Positions 15,564-35,279 of a stretch of DNA of 64,000 nt are shown one piece after another; position 1 is the stretch's first letter; every line of letters begins with the position of its first letter. The position numbers and the translations under genes were made by a program. The notes under the pieces were generated by a model. The model was not told the DNA's origin, did not search any database, and was given only the letters and a program-made list of their open reading frames with translations. The stretch comes from Kitasatospora viridis (GTDB taxonomy: Bacteria; Actinomycetota; Actinomycetes; Streptomycetales; Streptomycetaceae), in the NCBI RefSeq assembly GCF_007829815.1, contig NZ_VIWT01000004.1, forward strand, positions 186,001 to 250,000. Direction: 5' to 3'.

Positions 15564-17135
15564 ATGCGCTGGCTCGATCTCGTGGTCCTGGTCGGGTACC
15601 TGGTGGTGGTCGCCGTGACCGGGCTGCGGCTGGCCGGCCGCCAGCGGACGTCGAGCGGCTACTTCGTCGGCGACGGCCACCTGCCCTGGTGGGCCGTGGC
15701 GTTCTCGGTGGTGGCCACCGAGACCAGCGTGCTGACCGTGATCAGCGTGCCCGGCGGCGCGTACGGCGGCCAGGGCTTCGGCAACGTCGAACTGGCCCTC
15801 GGCTACGTCATCGGCCGGGTCGTCGTGGCGTTCGCGCTGATCCCGCTGTACAAGCGCGGCGGCTTCGTGAGCGCCTACCAGTACCTGGGCAGCAGGTTCG
15901 GCCCGGTGCTGCAGGGCCTCGCCTCGGTCGCGTTCCTGACCACCCGTCTGCTGGCCGAGGGCGTACGGCTGTTCGCCTCGGCGATCCCGATCAAGCTGCT
16001 GCTGGAGGAGTTCGGCCTGCACACGGGCTTCCGGGCCGTCATCCTCGGGGTCACCCTGGCGACGGTGGCCTACACCTACCTGGGCGGGATCGCGGCGGTC
16101 ATCTGGACCGACGCCATCCAGATGGGCCTGTACCTGGGCGGCGCCGTCCTCGCCATCGCCGTGCTGTCGGCGCAGGTCGGTGGCGCCGGCTACGCCCGGG
16201 CGCTGCGGGCGGGCAAGTTCGCGCTCTTCGACACCGACTTCGGCCTGGCCCACGTCCTCACCAGCCCGTTCGCGCTGCCGACCGCGATCGTCGGCGGCGC
16301 CGTGTTCGCCATGGCCAGCCACGGCTGCGACCAGCTGATCGTCCAGCGGATCCTCGCCACCCGTTCCCTGCGGGACGGGCAGAAGGCGATGATCGCCTCC
16401 GGACTCTTCGTCACCCTGCAGTTCGCGGCCTTCTCGCTGGCCGGCGCGCTGCTGTGGTCCCGCAACCACGGCAAGTCCTTCAAGGAGCTGGGACTCACCA
16501 GTACCGACGGCCTCTACCCGCAGTTCATCCTGCACGGGCTGCCCGTCGTGGTCTCGGGCCTGCTGGTGGCCGGGATCGTCGGCGCCGCGATGGGCTCGCT
16601 CTCCGCCGCCCTGAACTCCATGGCGAACTCCACGGTCGCCGACATCGTCCGCGGCTTCTCCCGCCGCACCCCGTCGGACCGGTCCCTGCTCACCCTCGCC
16701 CGGGCGACGACCCTGGTGTGGGCGGCGCTGATGGCGCTCTTCGCCTGCGCGTTCAGCACCAGCAGCGGCAACGTCTACCTCACGGCCCTGACGATCACCG
16801 GCTACACCTACGGCGCGCTGCTCGGCGCCTTCCTGCTCGGCCGGATCGTCCGGCGGGCCCGTCAGCCCGACGCCGTCGTGGCGTTCCTGGCGACGATCGC
16901 CGCGATGGCGTACGCCGTGCACGACGTGCGGATCGACGTGCCCGGCGCAGGTGGTGGTGCGTCCGCTGCCCTGGCGGCCCAGTGGCTGGTGCCGCTCGGC
17001 GTCGCGGTCAGCCTGTCCGTCGGCTACCTGGTCAGTCTGCGCCGCCTCCTTCCCGACGCACGGGCCGGGGCCGAGGCCACGCTGGCCCCGGCCCCGGCCC
17101 CGGACGCCGCGGCCCGCCACCCCACCGGCGGCTGA
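15564..17135 (+). CDS. Sodium:solute symporter (SSS family)
   Basis: A 523-residue polytopic membrane protein with about 13 hydrophobic segments. SSS hallmarks include SSGYFVGDGHLPWWAVAFS at the first loop, TYLGGIAAVIWTDAIQMGLY in the middle, and GSLSAALNSMANSTVADI near two thirds. The family imports sugars, amino acids, vitamins or anions with sodium. This member is closest in feel to the SGLT/myo-inositol-type branch, but the substrate is open. ATG 15564 is preceded by GGAG at five bases, which favours it over an upstream in-frame start. The C-terminal tail is Ala/Pro-rich. It stands alone between a Nudix gene and a convergent subtilase-like gene. Confidence 0.9.
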   Translation: MRWLDLVVLVGYLVVVAVTGLRLAGRQRTSSGYFVGDGHLPWWAVAFSVVATETSVLTVISVPGGAYGGQGFGNVELALGYVIGRVVVAFALIPLYKRGGFVSAYQYLGSRFGPVLQGLASVAFLTTRLLAEGVRLFASAIPIKLLLEEFGLHTGFRAVILGVTLATVAYTYLGGIAAVIWTDAIQMGLYLGGAVLAIAVLSAQVGGAGYARALRAGKFALFDTDFGLAHVLTSPFALPTAIVGGAVFAMASHGCDQLIVQRILATRSLRDGQKAMIASGLFVTLQFAAFSLAGALLWSRNHGKSFKELGLTSTDGLYPQFILHGLPVVVSGLLVAGIVGAAMGSLSAALNSMANSTVADIVRGFSRRTPSDRSLLTLARATTLVWAALMALFACAFSTSSGNVYLTALTITGYTYGALLGAFLLGRIVRRARQPDAVVAFLATIAAMAYAVHDVRIDVPGAGGGASAALAAQWLVPLGVAVSLSVGYLVSLRRLLPDARAGAEATLAPAPAPDAAARHPTGG

Positions 17136-17160
17136 CCCGGCGAGGTCGGCGGACGGCGCG

Positions 17161-20100
17161 TCAGCCCACCGTGTAGTGGTAGGGGAACGCGAGGAGTTGG
17201 TCTCCCGTCGGTGTGTAGCCGTTCTGGCTGAGCGAGCTGGAGTCGTCGAGGTAGATGTCGCCGGACACCGTGCTGCCGGCCGGACCGCTCGGGACGACGT
17301 TCAGGTAGAGCGTGGTGCTCTGGCCCGGCTGGACGACCACCGGGTTGAAGGACGCGGCCGGGTGCACGCCGAGCTCCCACAGGTCGCCCGAGGGCGAGCT
17401 GGCCGCCGGGTCGAAGGCGCGGGTGGTCGCGGTGAGGCCCAGGCTCGCCACCGAGGCCGGCGCCGCGCCCGCCCCGAAGGCACCAGACGGCTGTGGCACG
17501 ATGTCCCAGTCGCCCTGGGTGAGTTCGGGCGCCGCGTAGCTGCCGTAGGCGGCGTTGCCATCGGGCGTCGAGGCGAGGTCGGGGCCGCCGTTCACCGGTG
17601 AGAAGTCGAACATCACGGGCGCCGTGGAGTCGGCCGTCGCGACGAGCTGCGAGGTGCCGGTCGGCACGATCCACTGCGGCGCGGGGGCGGTCGCGGCCAG
17701 CGGCAGCGCCAGCCCGCTCGACGGGGTGAAGGAGCTGAGCGGCACCGTGGCCCGCTGGTCGAGCCGGGCGTCGAGGAAGTAGGACTCCACGGCGGTCGAG
17801 TCGTTGTGCACGGTGACGGCGACCAGGTGGGAGGTGCCGGCGGCCAGCACGCCACCGGTCGGCACCCCGGTCGCGCTCGCCGCGGCCGGCGCGAAGTCGA
17901 CCGTGCCCTCCAGCCGGGTCGACAGGGCGTTCCCGGTCACCGGGTTGTCGAAGGTCACGATCAGCGTCCAGGAGCCCGCGGCCGGCGTGAGCACGTGCAG
18001 CCGCGCGGCCGAGCTTGCGACCACGGCCTGGTTCGCGCCCGGTGCTCCGACCAGCACCTGGTTGCCGGCGCGCGCCGGGTTCCCGCCGTCCGGCGCGACC
18101 AGGTAGGCCGTGAACGGGTCGGTCGCCCCGCCGTCCAGGGCCAGTCGCACGTCGAGCGCCGACTGTCCGGCGGGCACGTTCACCTGGTAGAAGAGGGTCT
18201 GGGCCGGGACCTGCCCACGGCCGTTGCCGCCGATCACATCCGCGCCGAACCGGCCGACTCCGCCGTGCACCGGGATGACCGAGCGCAGCGTCATCGGCAC
18301 CGAACTCGCCCCGGACTGCGGCGAGTCGATGACCAGCGAGGCACTCTCGTCGCCCGGCTGCGCGGGCAGCGGCACGCTGAGGCGCACCGTGGTCGAGGCG
18401 CCGGGCGCCAGCACGACCCGCGACGGGCTCACCGCCCCGAGGGCGTGGAACGAGGCGACCGTGGCGGCGAAGCCCACCGGGCCGGTGTAGCCCGCCGGAC
18501 CGGTGACCGGCTTCCCGAGGAAGTCGGTGATCACCGCCGTCCACTCCCCCGGCGCCGGGGCGCGCAGGTCGACGTGTCCGTGGTTGCCGTTGCCCTGGGG
18601 CAGGCTGTAGCCGGTGAGCCGCCCGTTCGGGTCGAGCAGGGTCAGGTCCGCCGCCTGCCGGCTGCTGGTGCCCGGGTAGGCGATGTTCGCGTCGAGCCGG
18701 TCCGCGCCGGCGGGCACGGTGAAGGTGAAGCGGGCCGTGTTGTGGGTCAGCCCGGACGCGTCCAGGTAGGTGGGCCCGCCGTCGGCCAGCGTCACGGTCC
18801 TGCTGTCGACCGGTCGGTTCGGGCCGAGCGTGCGGGCGGTGAGCGAGACCGACTGCGGGTCACGGCCGGTGTTGGTCAGGTTCAGCGAGAACGGCGCGGT
18901 GCCGCCGGGGTTGCCGGTCGCGTCGAGCTGGTCGGTGTCGGCCAGCAGCGTGTCGCCGACCGGCTGCGGGGCGCCGTCGGCGGTGCGCACGGAGCGCGCG
19001 GCCTCGACCGCCCGGTAGGCGTCGGCCAGGCCGCTGCCCTGCTCCGCGGCGACGACGCCGAGGTCGTCGGCGGTGCCGGTGACGATCCGGTCGACCAGCT
19101 GCGGGGTCGGGGTGGCACCGCCGTGCGCGTCCCGGTACGCCTGGATCACCAACGCGGCCACGCCCGCGACCAGCGGTCCCGCCTCGCTGGTGCCGCCGGA
19201 CTGGTACACCCCGGTCGGCCGGCCTTGGGCGTTCAGGCAGTCCGGCGCGATCGTCTTGTCGGCCGTGCAGATCGCCCAGTCCAGGTCGCCCGGCGCCACC
19301 ACGTCGATGCTGCGGCCCTGTTCGGTCGCGCCGCCCGAGGAGAGCGAGCTGATGTTGTCGCTGACCCAGCCGCGCGCGCCGATGCCGTCGTAGCCGGCGG
19401 AGTCGGCCTGGGCGTAGGAGCGGAACGTGGTGGACGCGCCGACGGAGATCACGCCGGGCTGGGAGGCGGGCGACCAGATGGTGTTCTCCGGACCCGCGTC
19501 GTAGGAGGGCACCGTGACGGTCACTCCGGCCGCCATCGCGTCGGCGTTGGCCTGCTTGATCAGGTCGGCGCTGATGTCGGGCATCGGGAACGAGCCGGCC
19601 TCCTCGTTCAACACGTCGACGTGGTCGGTGCCGACCGCGTAGTCGATCGCCTCCAGGAAGGCCGAGGTGGTGGTGTAGTCGTTGGCCGCGTACACCTTGT
19701 AGGCGTCCAGCGTCACCTGCGGCGCGACGCCTTCGAGCCGGATCCGGCAGGGCTGCGCCAGCGGGTGCGCGGTGTAGTCGGCGAGGTCGTAGACCTGCCG
19801 GCCCTGCGCCGCGATCATGCCGTCGTCGAGGAAGGACTCCAGGTCCTCGGACTCCACGGCACCGCCCTCGCCGGTGAAGTCCTTGTAGTCGGCGATGACG
19901 TGGGTGCCGTCGGCGCGGACCAGCTCCGGGGTGTTCACGTCGATGCTCCCGGCGATGTCACCGACCGTCACCCCCTTGCCGGTGGCGCCGAGCGAGCGCG
20001 CGGTCCGCGCCTGCGGGTCGTCGGAGTCCGCGTGGACCGCCTCGATCGCCTCGGGGTCGAGCTGCACCCCGCCGGCCGGCGCGCAGGCTCCCGGCGGCGG

Positions 20101-20565
20101 CGCGACCGGTGGCTGGGGACCGCCCGGGGCGCCGCCGGGCGTGGCCGACGGTCCGGGCCCGGCGGGCCGGCCGCGCAGCTTGATCGCGGCGTCGGGAACC
20201 ACCTCGGCAACGCCCGGGGCGGCGCGCAACGCGGCCTCCTGACGGGCCGACACGGTGGCCGCCACCGCGTTCAGCACGCTCATCGCGTGGACGTCCCTGG
20301 CGCCGGCCGCGTGCAGCGCGCCGATCACCGGCGCCTGCGACGCGGCCACCGCCGAGCCACGGGCGGCCGCCGCGGCCCGGGTGTCCGGCAGGTTCTGGTG
20401 CTGGTCCGCGAGCACCACGATCACGCGCTGGTCCGCCGCGGCGGGCGACACCGCCGCGCCTGCCACGCCGGCCGCGGCGGCAGCGGCCGGCATCGAGCCC
20501 AAGGTCAGCGCGGCGGCTGCCAGGACTCCGCCCCACACTCCGGTCCTTGATTTCACTCGCCTCAT
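17161..20565 (-). CDS. Secreted subtilase (S8)-fold protein, probably catalytically impaired
   Basis: The protein has 1134 residues. A signal peptide (MRRVKSR, then a hydrophobic Ala-rich stretch ending near residue 45) and an I9-like propeptide region (RVIVVLADQHQNLPD) lead to an S8 domain at about 185-520. The Ser motif GGTSEAGP is intact with Ser near 460. In contrast, the Asp motif reads TVGDIAGSID where VAVIDTGID is expected, and no HGTHVAG block exists; the aligned stretch is DDGMIAAQG. Long C-terminal beta-rich regions follow, likely pre-protease-associated/Fn3-like modules for surface or substrate binding. The start has a strong ribosome site (GGAGGGA). It lies just beyond the leftward NRPS operon but with its own promoter, so co-function is uncertain. 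Confidence 0.85.
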   Translation of the reverse strand: MRRVKSRTGVWGGVLAAAALTLGSMPAAAAAAGVAGAAVSPAAADQRVIVVLADQHQNLPDTRAAAAARGSAVAASQAPVIGALHAAGARDVHAMSVLNAVAATVSARQEAALRAAPGVAEVVPDAAIKLRGRPAGPGPSATPGGAPGGPQPPVAPPPGACAPAGGVQLDPEAIEAVHADSDDPQARTARSLGATGKGVTVGDIAGSIDVNTPELVRADGTHVIADYKDFTGEGGAVESEDLESFLDDGMIAAQGRQVYDLADYTAHPLAQPCRIRLEGVAPQVTLDAYKVYAANDYTTTSAFLEAIDYAVGTDHVDVLNEEAGSFPMPDISADLIKQANADAMAAGVTVTVPSYDAGPENTIWSPASQPGVISVGASTTFRSYAQADSAGYDGIGARGWVSDNISSLSSGGATEQGRSIDVVAPGDLDWAICTADKTIAPDCLNAQGRPTGVYQSGGTSEAGPLVAGVAALVIQAYRDAHGGATPTPQLVDRIVTGTADDLGVVAAEQGSGLADAYRAVEAARSVRTADGAPQPVGDTLLADTDQLDATGNPGGTAPFSLNLTNTGRDPQSVSLTARTLGPNRPVDSRTVTLADGGPTYLDASGLTHNTARFTFTVPAGADRLDANIAYPGTSSRQAADLTLLDPNGRLTGYSLPQGNGNHGHVDLRAPAPGEWTAVITDFLGKPVTGPAGYTGPVGFAATVASFHALGAVSPSRVVLAPGASTTVRLSVPLPAQPGDESASLVIDSPQSGASSVPMTLRSVIPVHGGVGRFGADVIGGNGRGQVPAQTLFYQVNVPAGQSALDVRLALDGGATDPFTAYLVAPDGGNPARAGNQVLVGAPGANQAVVASSAARLHVLTPAAGSWTLIVTFDNPVTGNALSTRLEGTVDFAPAAASATGVPTGGVLAAGTSHLVAVTVHNDSTAVESYFLDARLDQRATVPLSSFTPSSGLALPLAATAPAPQWIVPTGTSQLVATADSTAPVMFDFSPVNGGPDLASTPDGNAAYGSYAAPELTQGDWDIVPQPSGAFGAGAAPASVASLGLTATTRAFDPAASSPSGDLWELGVHPAASFNPVVVQPGQSTTLYLNVVPSGPAGSTVSGDIYLDDSSSLSQNGYTPTGDQLLAFPYHYTVG

Positions 20566-20599
20566 GAGTCCCTCCCTCTCCGCGGCACTCGCGTCGCGG

Positions 20600-20635
20600 A
20601 CACGCGATTATCTTCGCCATGCACCTGCCAGCGAT
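20600..20635 (-). promoter_or_regulatory. Candidate promoter of the subtilase-like gene
   Basis: On the minus strand a GATAAT hexamer (20612 to 20607) is one base from the TATAAT consensus, rare in such GC-rich DNA. It lies about 40 bases before the ATG at 20565. The region where a -35 box would be is weak (TCGCTG-like). A short palindrome CTGACGGCCCGTCAG at 20675-20689 separates it from the sbnB stop and may end the upstream operon. Confidence 0.4.
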
Positions 20636-20701
20636 AGAGGGGCACGCCGGGACCCCCGGGCCGCCACCGAATGGCTGACGGCCCGTCAGGGCGACGGAGG
20701 G

Positions 20702-21703
20702 TCAGCTGGAGAAGTCGGGCACGGTGGTGATCTCGTCGGTCGGGGCGACGTGCTCCAGGACCAGGCCCGCGATGGCGATGTCCAGCGAGCCGAGGCCGAA
20801 CGGGGAGTACACGGCGAGCCGGTCGCGGTCGGGCTCGGCCTTGCCCTGGAGGTAGTCGCCGACCGGTCGGATGTCGTCGCGCTCGACCAGGCCGGCGTCG
20901 ACGGCGAGGCCGAGCGAGGTGCGCTCGCGCAGGGCGTGGCCGACCTCGTCGACCACGTGCACGGCGCCGGCCATCGCCTCCGGGGTGAAGTCGCGCAGGG
21001 ACATGTGCAGGACGACGGCGCCCCGCTTGAACCAGCTCGACTCGGACAGGTGCGGCACGACGGCCGTGGTGGCCAGCAGGACGAGGTCGGCGTCGGCGAC
21101 GGCCTCCCGCGCGCCCGGCGCCACCTCCACCCGGGCCGCGTGCTCGGCGCAGCGGTCGGCGAACGCCTCGGCGCGGGTCGGGTCCAGGTCGTGGACGGCG
21201 ATGGTGGCGAACTCCCAGCCGTCGGCGGCCAGGGTGCGCACGGTGGTGTCGGCGATGAAACCCGTGCCGATCACGGCGAGTTTGACCGCGCCGGAGGTGG
21301 TGCCGGAGAGCGCCCGGGCGCCGACCGCCGCCGACATGGCCGTGCGGTGGGCGCTGATCCGCGCGCCTTCGAGGACGGCGACGGGGAAGCCCGTGCGCAG
21401 GTCGTTGAGCACGATCAGCGCGGAGGCGCGGGGCAGGCCGAGGTCGAGGTTGCCGGGGAAGCTGGAGATCCACTTGATCCCCATCGCGGGGACAGGGCCG
21501 CCGGCGACGTACGCGGGCAGGGCGATGATCCGCTCGCGGTGCGCCGGGTCGGGGTCGGGGCGCAGGAACAGGCTGTCGGGGTTGACGAGTTGTCCGTTGG
21601 CGGCCTGGATGTAGACCTGCTCGACGACGGTCCTGGACTGCCCGGCCAGGGCGGCGAGGGCGCGGTCCACGGCGGCCTGGGGCACCACGGCAAGGGTGTT
21701 CAC
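20702..21703 (-). CDS. sbnB: SbnB-like dehydrogenase for L-2,3-diaminopropionate
   Basis: A 333-residue member of the ornithine cyclodeaminase/mu-crystallin family, matching the SbnB branch. SbnB oxidatively cleaves the ACEGA intermediate formed by SbnA, releasing L-2,3-diaminopropionate. Family features are GIKWISSFPGN near residue 75, the NAD-binding loop AVIGTGFIADTTVRTL, and SLRDFTPEAM. GTG 21703 follows AAGGAG by five bases. It is the last gene of the leftward NRPS operon, and sbnA is two genes upstream, so the pair should make Dap for the peptide synthetase. Confidence 0.9.
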   Translation of the reverse strand: MNTLAVVPQAAVDRALAALAGQSRTVVEQVYIQAANGQLVNPDSLFLRPDPDPAHRERIIALPAYVAGGPVPAMGIKWISSFPGNLDLGLPRASALIVLNDLRTGFPVAVLEGARISAHRTAMSAAVGARALSGTTSGAVKLAVIGTGFIADTTVRTLAADGWEFATIAVHDLDPTRAEAFADRCAEHAARVEVAPGAREAVADADLVLLATTAVVPHLSESSWFKRGAVVLHMSLRDFTPEAMAGAVHVVDEVGHALRERTSLGLAVDAGLVERDDIRPVGDYLQGKAEPDRDRLAVYSPFGLGSLDIAIAGLVLEHVAPTDEITTVPDFSS

Positions 21704-21742
21704 GTCGGCTCCTTCGAGAGCTCGGGGATGCTCTTATGGCTG

Positions 21743-24885
<3,143 letters not shown>

Positions 24886-24892
<7 letters not shown>

Positions 24893-25902
24893 GGCCCCAC
24901 CTCGACCTCGGGCTCCTTCCACAGGTGTCCGACGGCGCCGAAGTGCTCCTCCACCCAGCCGTCGTCGTAGATCGTGTCCAGGTAGCGCTCGCCCCGGTCG
25001 GGCAGGATCACGGCGCAGGTGGCGCCGGGCGTGATCCGGTCCCGGATGGCGTCCAGGGCGCTGATCACCGCGCCGGAGGAGCCGCCGGCCAGGATCGCCT
25101 CGCGCCCGGCCAGCCGGCGGCAGCCGACCAGGCAGTCCAGGTCGCTGACGTGCACCACCTCGTCGGCGAGGCCCGGCTGGAACAGGGCGGGCCGCACCGA
25201 GGCGCCGTGCCCGGGGATCAGGCGCCGGCCGCTGGTCGCGCCGAAGATCACGCTGCCGATCGCGTCGACGGCGATGATCCGCACGGGCAGGCCGAGCTCG
25301 CGGGCGTACTCCGAGCAGCCCCGCAGGGTGCCGCAGGAGCTGGTGGCGCAGATCAGGTAGTCGAGCCGGCCGTCCAGCCCCTCGACGATCTCGCGCATGG
25401 TCTGCCGGTGCACCAGGGCGTTCAGCGGGTTGCCGTACTGGTCGGGGCAGTACGCGAAGGGTGTGGTGGCGACCAGTTCGCGCACCCGCCGGATCCGCAC
25501 CGGCAGGTACTCGCCGGTGGCCGGGTCTGCGGTGCTGACCATCTCCACCTCGGCGCCGAGCGCGCGCATCACCGCGATGCTCTGCCGGTTGGTCCTGGGG
25601 TCGACCACGCAGATCAGCCTGATGCCGAAGTAGCGGCAGACCTGGGCCAGGCCGATCGCGAGGTTGCCGGAGCTGGACTCCACGACCACGGACTTGCCCG
25701 GGACCAGTTGCCCGTCGCGGATCCGGTCGATCAGCATGCCGAGCGCGGAGCGGTCCTTGATGCTGCCGCCCGGGTTGTGCCCCTCCAGCTTGGCGAAGGT
25801 CCGGAAACGGCTGCCGGGGAAGACCTTGGTGAGTTCGACCAGCGGGGTCGCCCCGACGGCCGACAGCACACCGGCCGGGGCGCCGGGGACCGGCGGGATC
25901 AC
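24886..25902 (-). CDS. sbnA: SbnA-like synthase for L-2,3-diaminopropionate
   Basis: A 338-residue PLP enzyme of the cysteine-synthase fold. The PLP lysine sits in NPGGSIKDRSALGM, with ESSSGNLAIGLAQ and a GGSSGAV phosphate loop. The SbnA branch condenses O-phospho-L-serine with L-glutamate to give ACEGA, the substrate of SbnB. GTG 25902 overlaps the panD stop (GTGA), and the stop overlaps the next NRPS start, so it lies in one translationally coupled set. Its product, Dap, is a plausible monomer, or the substrate of the carbamoyltransferase at 47589. Confidence 0.9.
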
Positions 25903-26314
25903 CGGGTGCCCGCGACGTCGCCGCGGGTGGTCTCGGTGCCGGGCACGGGCGCCGCCAGGTCGTCGGTGCGGCCGAGCGGCCGGTTGGCGGCGTCGACCAT
26001 CAGGACCTTGGGCACCAGGGCCTTGGCCTCGGCGTCGCTGACGGTGGTGTAGCTGATGATGATGACCAGGTCGCCGGTGTGGATGAGCCGGGCGGCCGCG
26101 CCGTTGATCCCGATGATCCCGCTGCCGCGCGGGCCGGCGATCACGTAGGTCTCCAGGCGCGCCCCGTTGTCGATGTCGACGATGTGGACGAGTTCGCCTT
26201 CCAGCAGGTCGGCACCGTCCATCAGATCCTGATCGATCGTCAGCGAGCCCACGTAGTGCAGGTCGGCCTGGGTCACGGTGGCACGGTGGATCTTGGACTT
26301 GAGCATGGTGCGGG

Positions 26315-26318
<4 letters not shown>
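25899..26318 (-). CDS. panD: Aspartate 1-decarboxylase proenzyme
   Basis: A 139-residue PanD. The self-processing site YVGS has Gly24-Ser25, which generates the pyruvoyl group. The MLKSKIHRATVTQADLHY start and the NGAAARLIHTGDLVIIISY core are typical. It converts L-aspartate to beta-alanine. GTG 26318 overlaps the NRPS stop, so this copy is coupled to peptide synthesis rather than to pantothenate genes. None of the nine A domains shows a beta-alanine code I recognise, so its role in the product is open. The C-terminal 20 residues extend beyond the usual length. Confidence 0.92.
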
Positions 26319-32985
<6,667 letters not shown>

Positions 32986-32986
<1 letters not shown>

Positions 32987-34848
32987 CACTCACGCACCTG
33001 CGACAACATCGACTCCACCTCGGTATCGGACAGTTGGGCCACGTGCTCGGTGATCGCGCGGTGCACCTCGACGGCGAGCAGCGCGACGGTCGGGGCGTCG
33101 AACACGGCGCGCACCGGCAGGTCCACGGGGTACCGCTCGGCCAGCAGCGCGACCACCTGGGTGGCGAGCAGCGAGTGGCCGCCCAGCGTGAAGAAGTCGT
33201 CGTCCGCGCCGATCGGGTCGACCCCGAGCAGCTCGGTCCAGACCTCGGCGACGGCCCGTTCCAGCGGCGAGTGCGGCTGCGGCCCCGCGCCGCCGGTGGT
33301 GGTCGGCGCGGGCAGGGCCGCGCGGTCCACCTTGCCGTTCGGGGTGAGCGGCAGTTCGTCGAGCGTCACCCAGGCGGTCGGGACCAGGTGTTCCGGCAGC
33401 CGCTCGCGCAGGTACTCCCGCAGCCGCGCGCCGTCGGGCGCCGCTCCGGCACCGGGCACGACGTAGCCCACCAGCTGCTTGTCGCCGGCCGCCGTCGGGC
33501 GCACCGCGACGGCGGCCGCGCCGACCTCGGGGTGGTTGCCGAGGGCCGCCTCGACCTCGCCGGGCTCCACCCGGTGGCCGAGGATCTTGACCTGCTGGTC
33601 ACGGCGACCCAGGAACTGCAGCAGGCCGTCGTCCTGACGCCTGACCAGGTCGCCGGTGCGGTAGAGCCGGGCCCCGGGCACCGGGGCGGACGGGTCGGGC
33701 ACGAAGCGCTCCGCCGTCAGCGCGGGCCGCCCGAGGTAGCCGCGCCCGACCCCGGGGCCGCCGACCAGCAGCTCGCCCGGCGTGCCGGCGGGGACGGGGC
33801 GGTCCTCCTCGTCCACCACGTGGGTGGTGGTGCGGGTGATGGCGGTGCCGATCGGGATGCTGCCGCCGGTCTCGGCGAGCGTGATGCCGCGCCGGACGCA
33901 GCTGAAGGTCGTGCACTCGGTGGGCCCGTAGGCGTTGCTGACCTCGACGCCGAGCTCCAGCAGGGTGCGCACCTCGGCGGGCGGCGCCACGTCTCCGGCG
34001 ACCAGCACGTGCCGCACCCCGGCCAGCGCCTGCGGCCGGGTGCGGACCACGTGCTGGAACAGCCCGCTGGTCAGCATCAGTTGGGTGACGCCGTGCCGCC
34101 GCACCGCCTGCTCGATCGCCGCCGCGCTCGGCACGGGCTGCGGGAGCACGGCCAGGGTGGCCCCGTTGGTCAGCGCGCCCCACAGCTCGTAGGTCGAGGC
34201 GTCGAAGGAGAGCGAGGCGAGCATCAGCACCACCTGCTCGCGGTCGAGGTCGGCGTAGTCGACCTCGTGGACCAGCCGCAGCACGTTGCGGTGGGTGATG
34301 CCGACGCCCTTGGGCCGGCCGGTGGAGCCGGAGGTGTACATCAGGTAGGCGAGGTCGTCGGGGTGGGTGGCCACCGCCGGCGCCGTGCTCGGCTGCCCGG
34401 CGGCGACCGGCAGGCCCTTCGCCATCTCCACGGCCCGCAGGCCCGGCACGGCGTCGAACCGGTGCGCGAACTCCGGCTGGACCAGCAGGATCCGGGCCCC
34501 GGAGTCGGCGGCCATCAAGGTCAGCCGCTCGGCCGGGTACTCCGGGTCCAGCGGCACGTAGTGGCCGCCCGCCTTGAGCACCGCGAGCAGGGCCACCACC
34601 ACCTCGGTGTCCCGGCGCGCGCAGACCGCCACCGGGCTGCCCGGGCCGATCCCGTGGCCGCGCAGCAGGTGGGCCAGCCGGTTGGCCCCGGCGTCCAGTT
34701 CGGCGTAGGTCAGCCGCTGGTCGTCGCACTCCAGCGCGACGGCGTGCGGCGCGGCGGCCGCGCGGTCGGCGAACCGCTGGTGCACCGATGTGTCGGGCAG
34801 CGGCTCCCAGCCGGGTCCGGCGGCCGCGTGGTCAGCCGCGGCGCTCAT
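32986..34848 (-). CDS. NRPS, stand-alone A-T module
   Basis: 620 residues. A domain about 20-520 (YTSGSTGRPKG, SNAYGPTE, YRTGDLV), T domain with Ser near 557 in LGGHSLLAT. ATG 34848 overlaps the mbtH stop (ATGA). The specificity residues read D-A-Y-M-L-A-A-T-F, which I cannot assign with confidence; the TF ending occurs in several hydrophobic-residue codes. It lacks a C domain and so needs one supplied in trans, presumably from the A-T-C protein of the same operon. The C terminus is an acidic helix, AQLSDTEVESMLSQ, closely resembling the end of the trimodular protein and probably a docking element. Confidence 0.92.
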
Positions 34849-35066
34849 CCGGAGTGGCTCGCCTGCTCCATGCGGCGGCGCAGGCTGAGCGGACGCATGT
34901 CCGTCCACACCGCGTCGATGTGGTCCAGGCAGGCCTGCTTGGGGCCCTCGAAGCCCTCGCGGTACCAGCCGAGCGGCAGTTCCCGGTCGGCGAGCCAGAT
35001 CGAGTACTGCTCCTCGTCGTTGCGGACCACGCAGTAGGTGCGCTCGTCGGTGTTGTCGTCGGCCAT
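34845..35066 (-). CDS. MbtH-like protein
   Basis: A 73-residue MbtH-family protein, the chaperone-like activator that binds NRPS adenylation domains. The signature is present: NDEEQYSIW, LPLGWYREGF, CLDHI and WTDMRPLSLRRRM. One variation is QYSIWLAD where the family normally has SxWP. It is the first gene of the leftward operon and directly precedes the A-T gene, whose A domain is a likely client, although one MbtH can serve all A domains of a cluster. Confidence 0.95.
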   Translation of the reverse strand: MADDNTDERTYCVVRNDEEQYSIWLADRELPLGWYREGFEGPKQACLDHIDAVWTDMRPLSLRRRMEQASHSG

Positions 35067-35175
35067 GCCGCTGTCCTCCCGCAGTGCTCGACCGGCCCTG
35101 GGCGGCCGGCGCTGTCGGAGGAAGCGTGCCGCGGCCCGGTGCGGGCGCCACAGAGAAGAACCGACAGCGGAGCGC

Positions 35176-35200
35176 GCAGTCCTGCGGCGCACAGGACTGC
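35176..35200. promoter_or_regulatory. Palindrome in the divergent NRPS promoter region
   Basis: GCAGTCCTG-N7-CAGGACTGC is a perfect 9-bp inverted repeat in the 213-base gap (35067-35279) between mbtH and the trimodular NRPS gene. This gap must drive both NRPS operons. The dyad lies about 80 bases from the rightward start and is a good candidate operator for one of the cluster regulators. No strong -10/-35 pair stands out. Confidence 0.45.
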
Positions 35201-35279
35201 CACTCCCTCTCTACTGCCGGGCGCCGTCCGGTCGGCAGGCTGACCGCACGCCGACGTGGCGCTCTGTGGGAGGTGGCAG

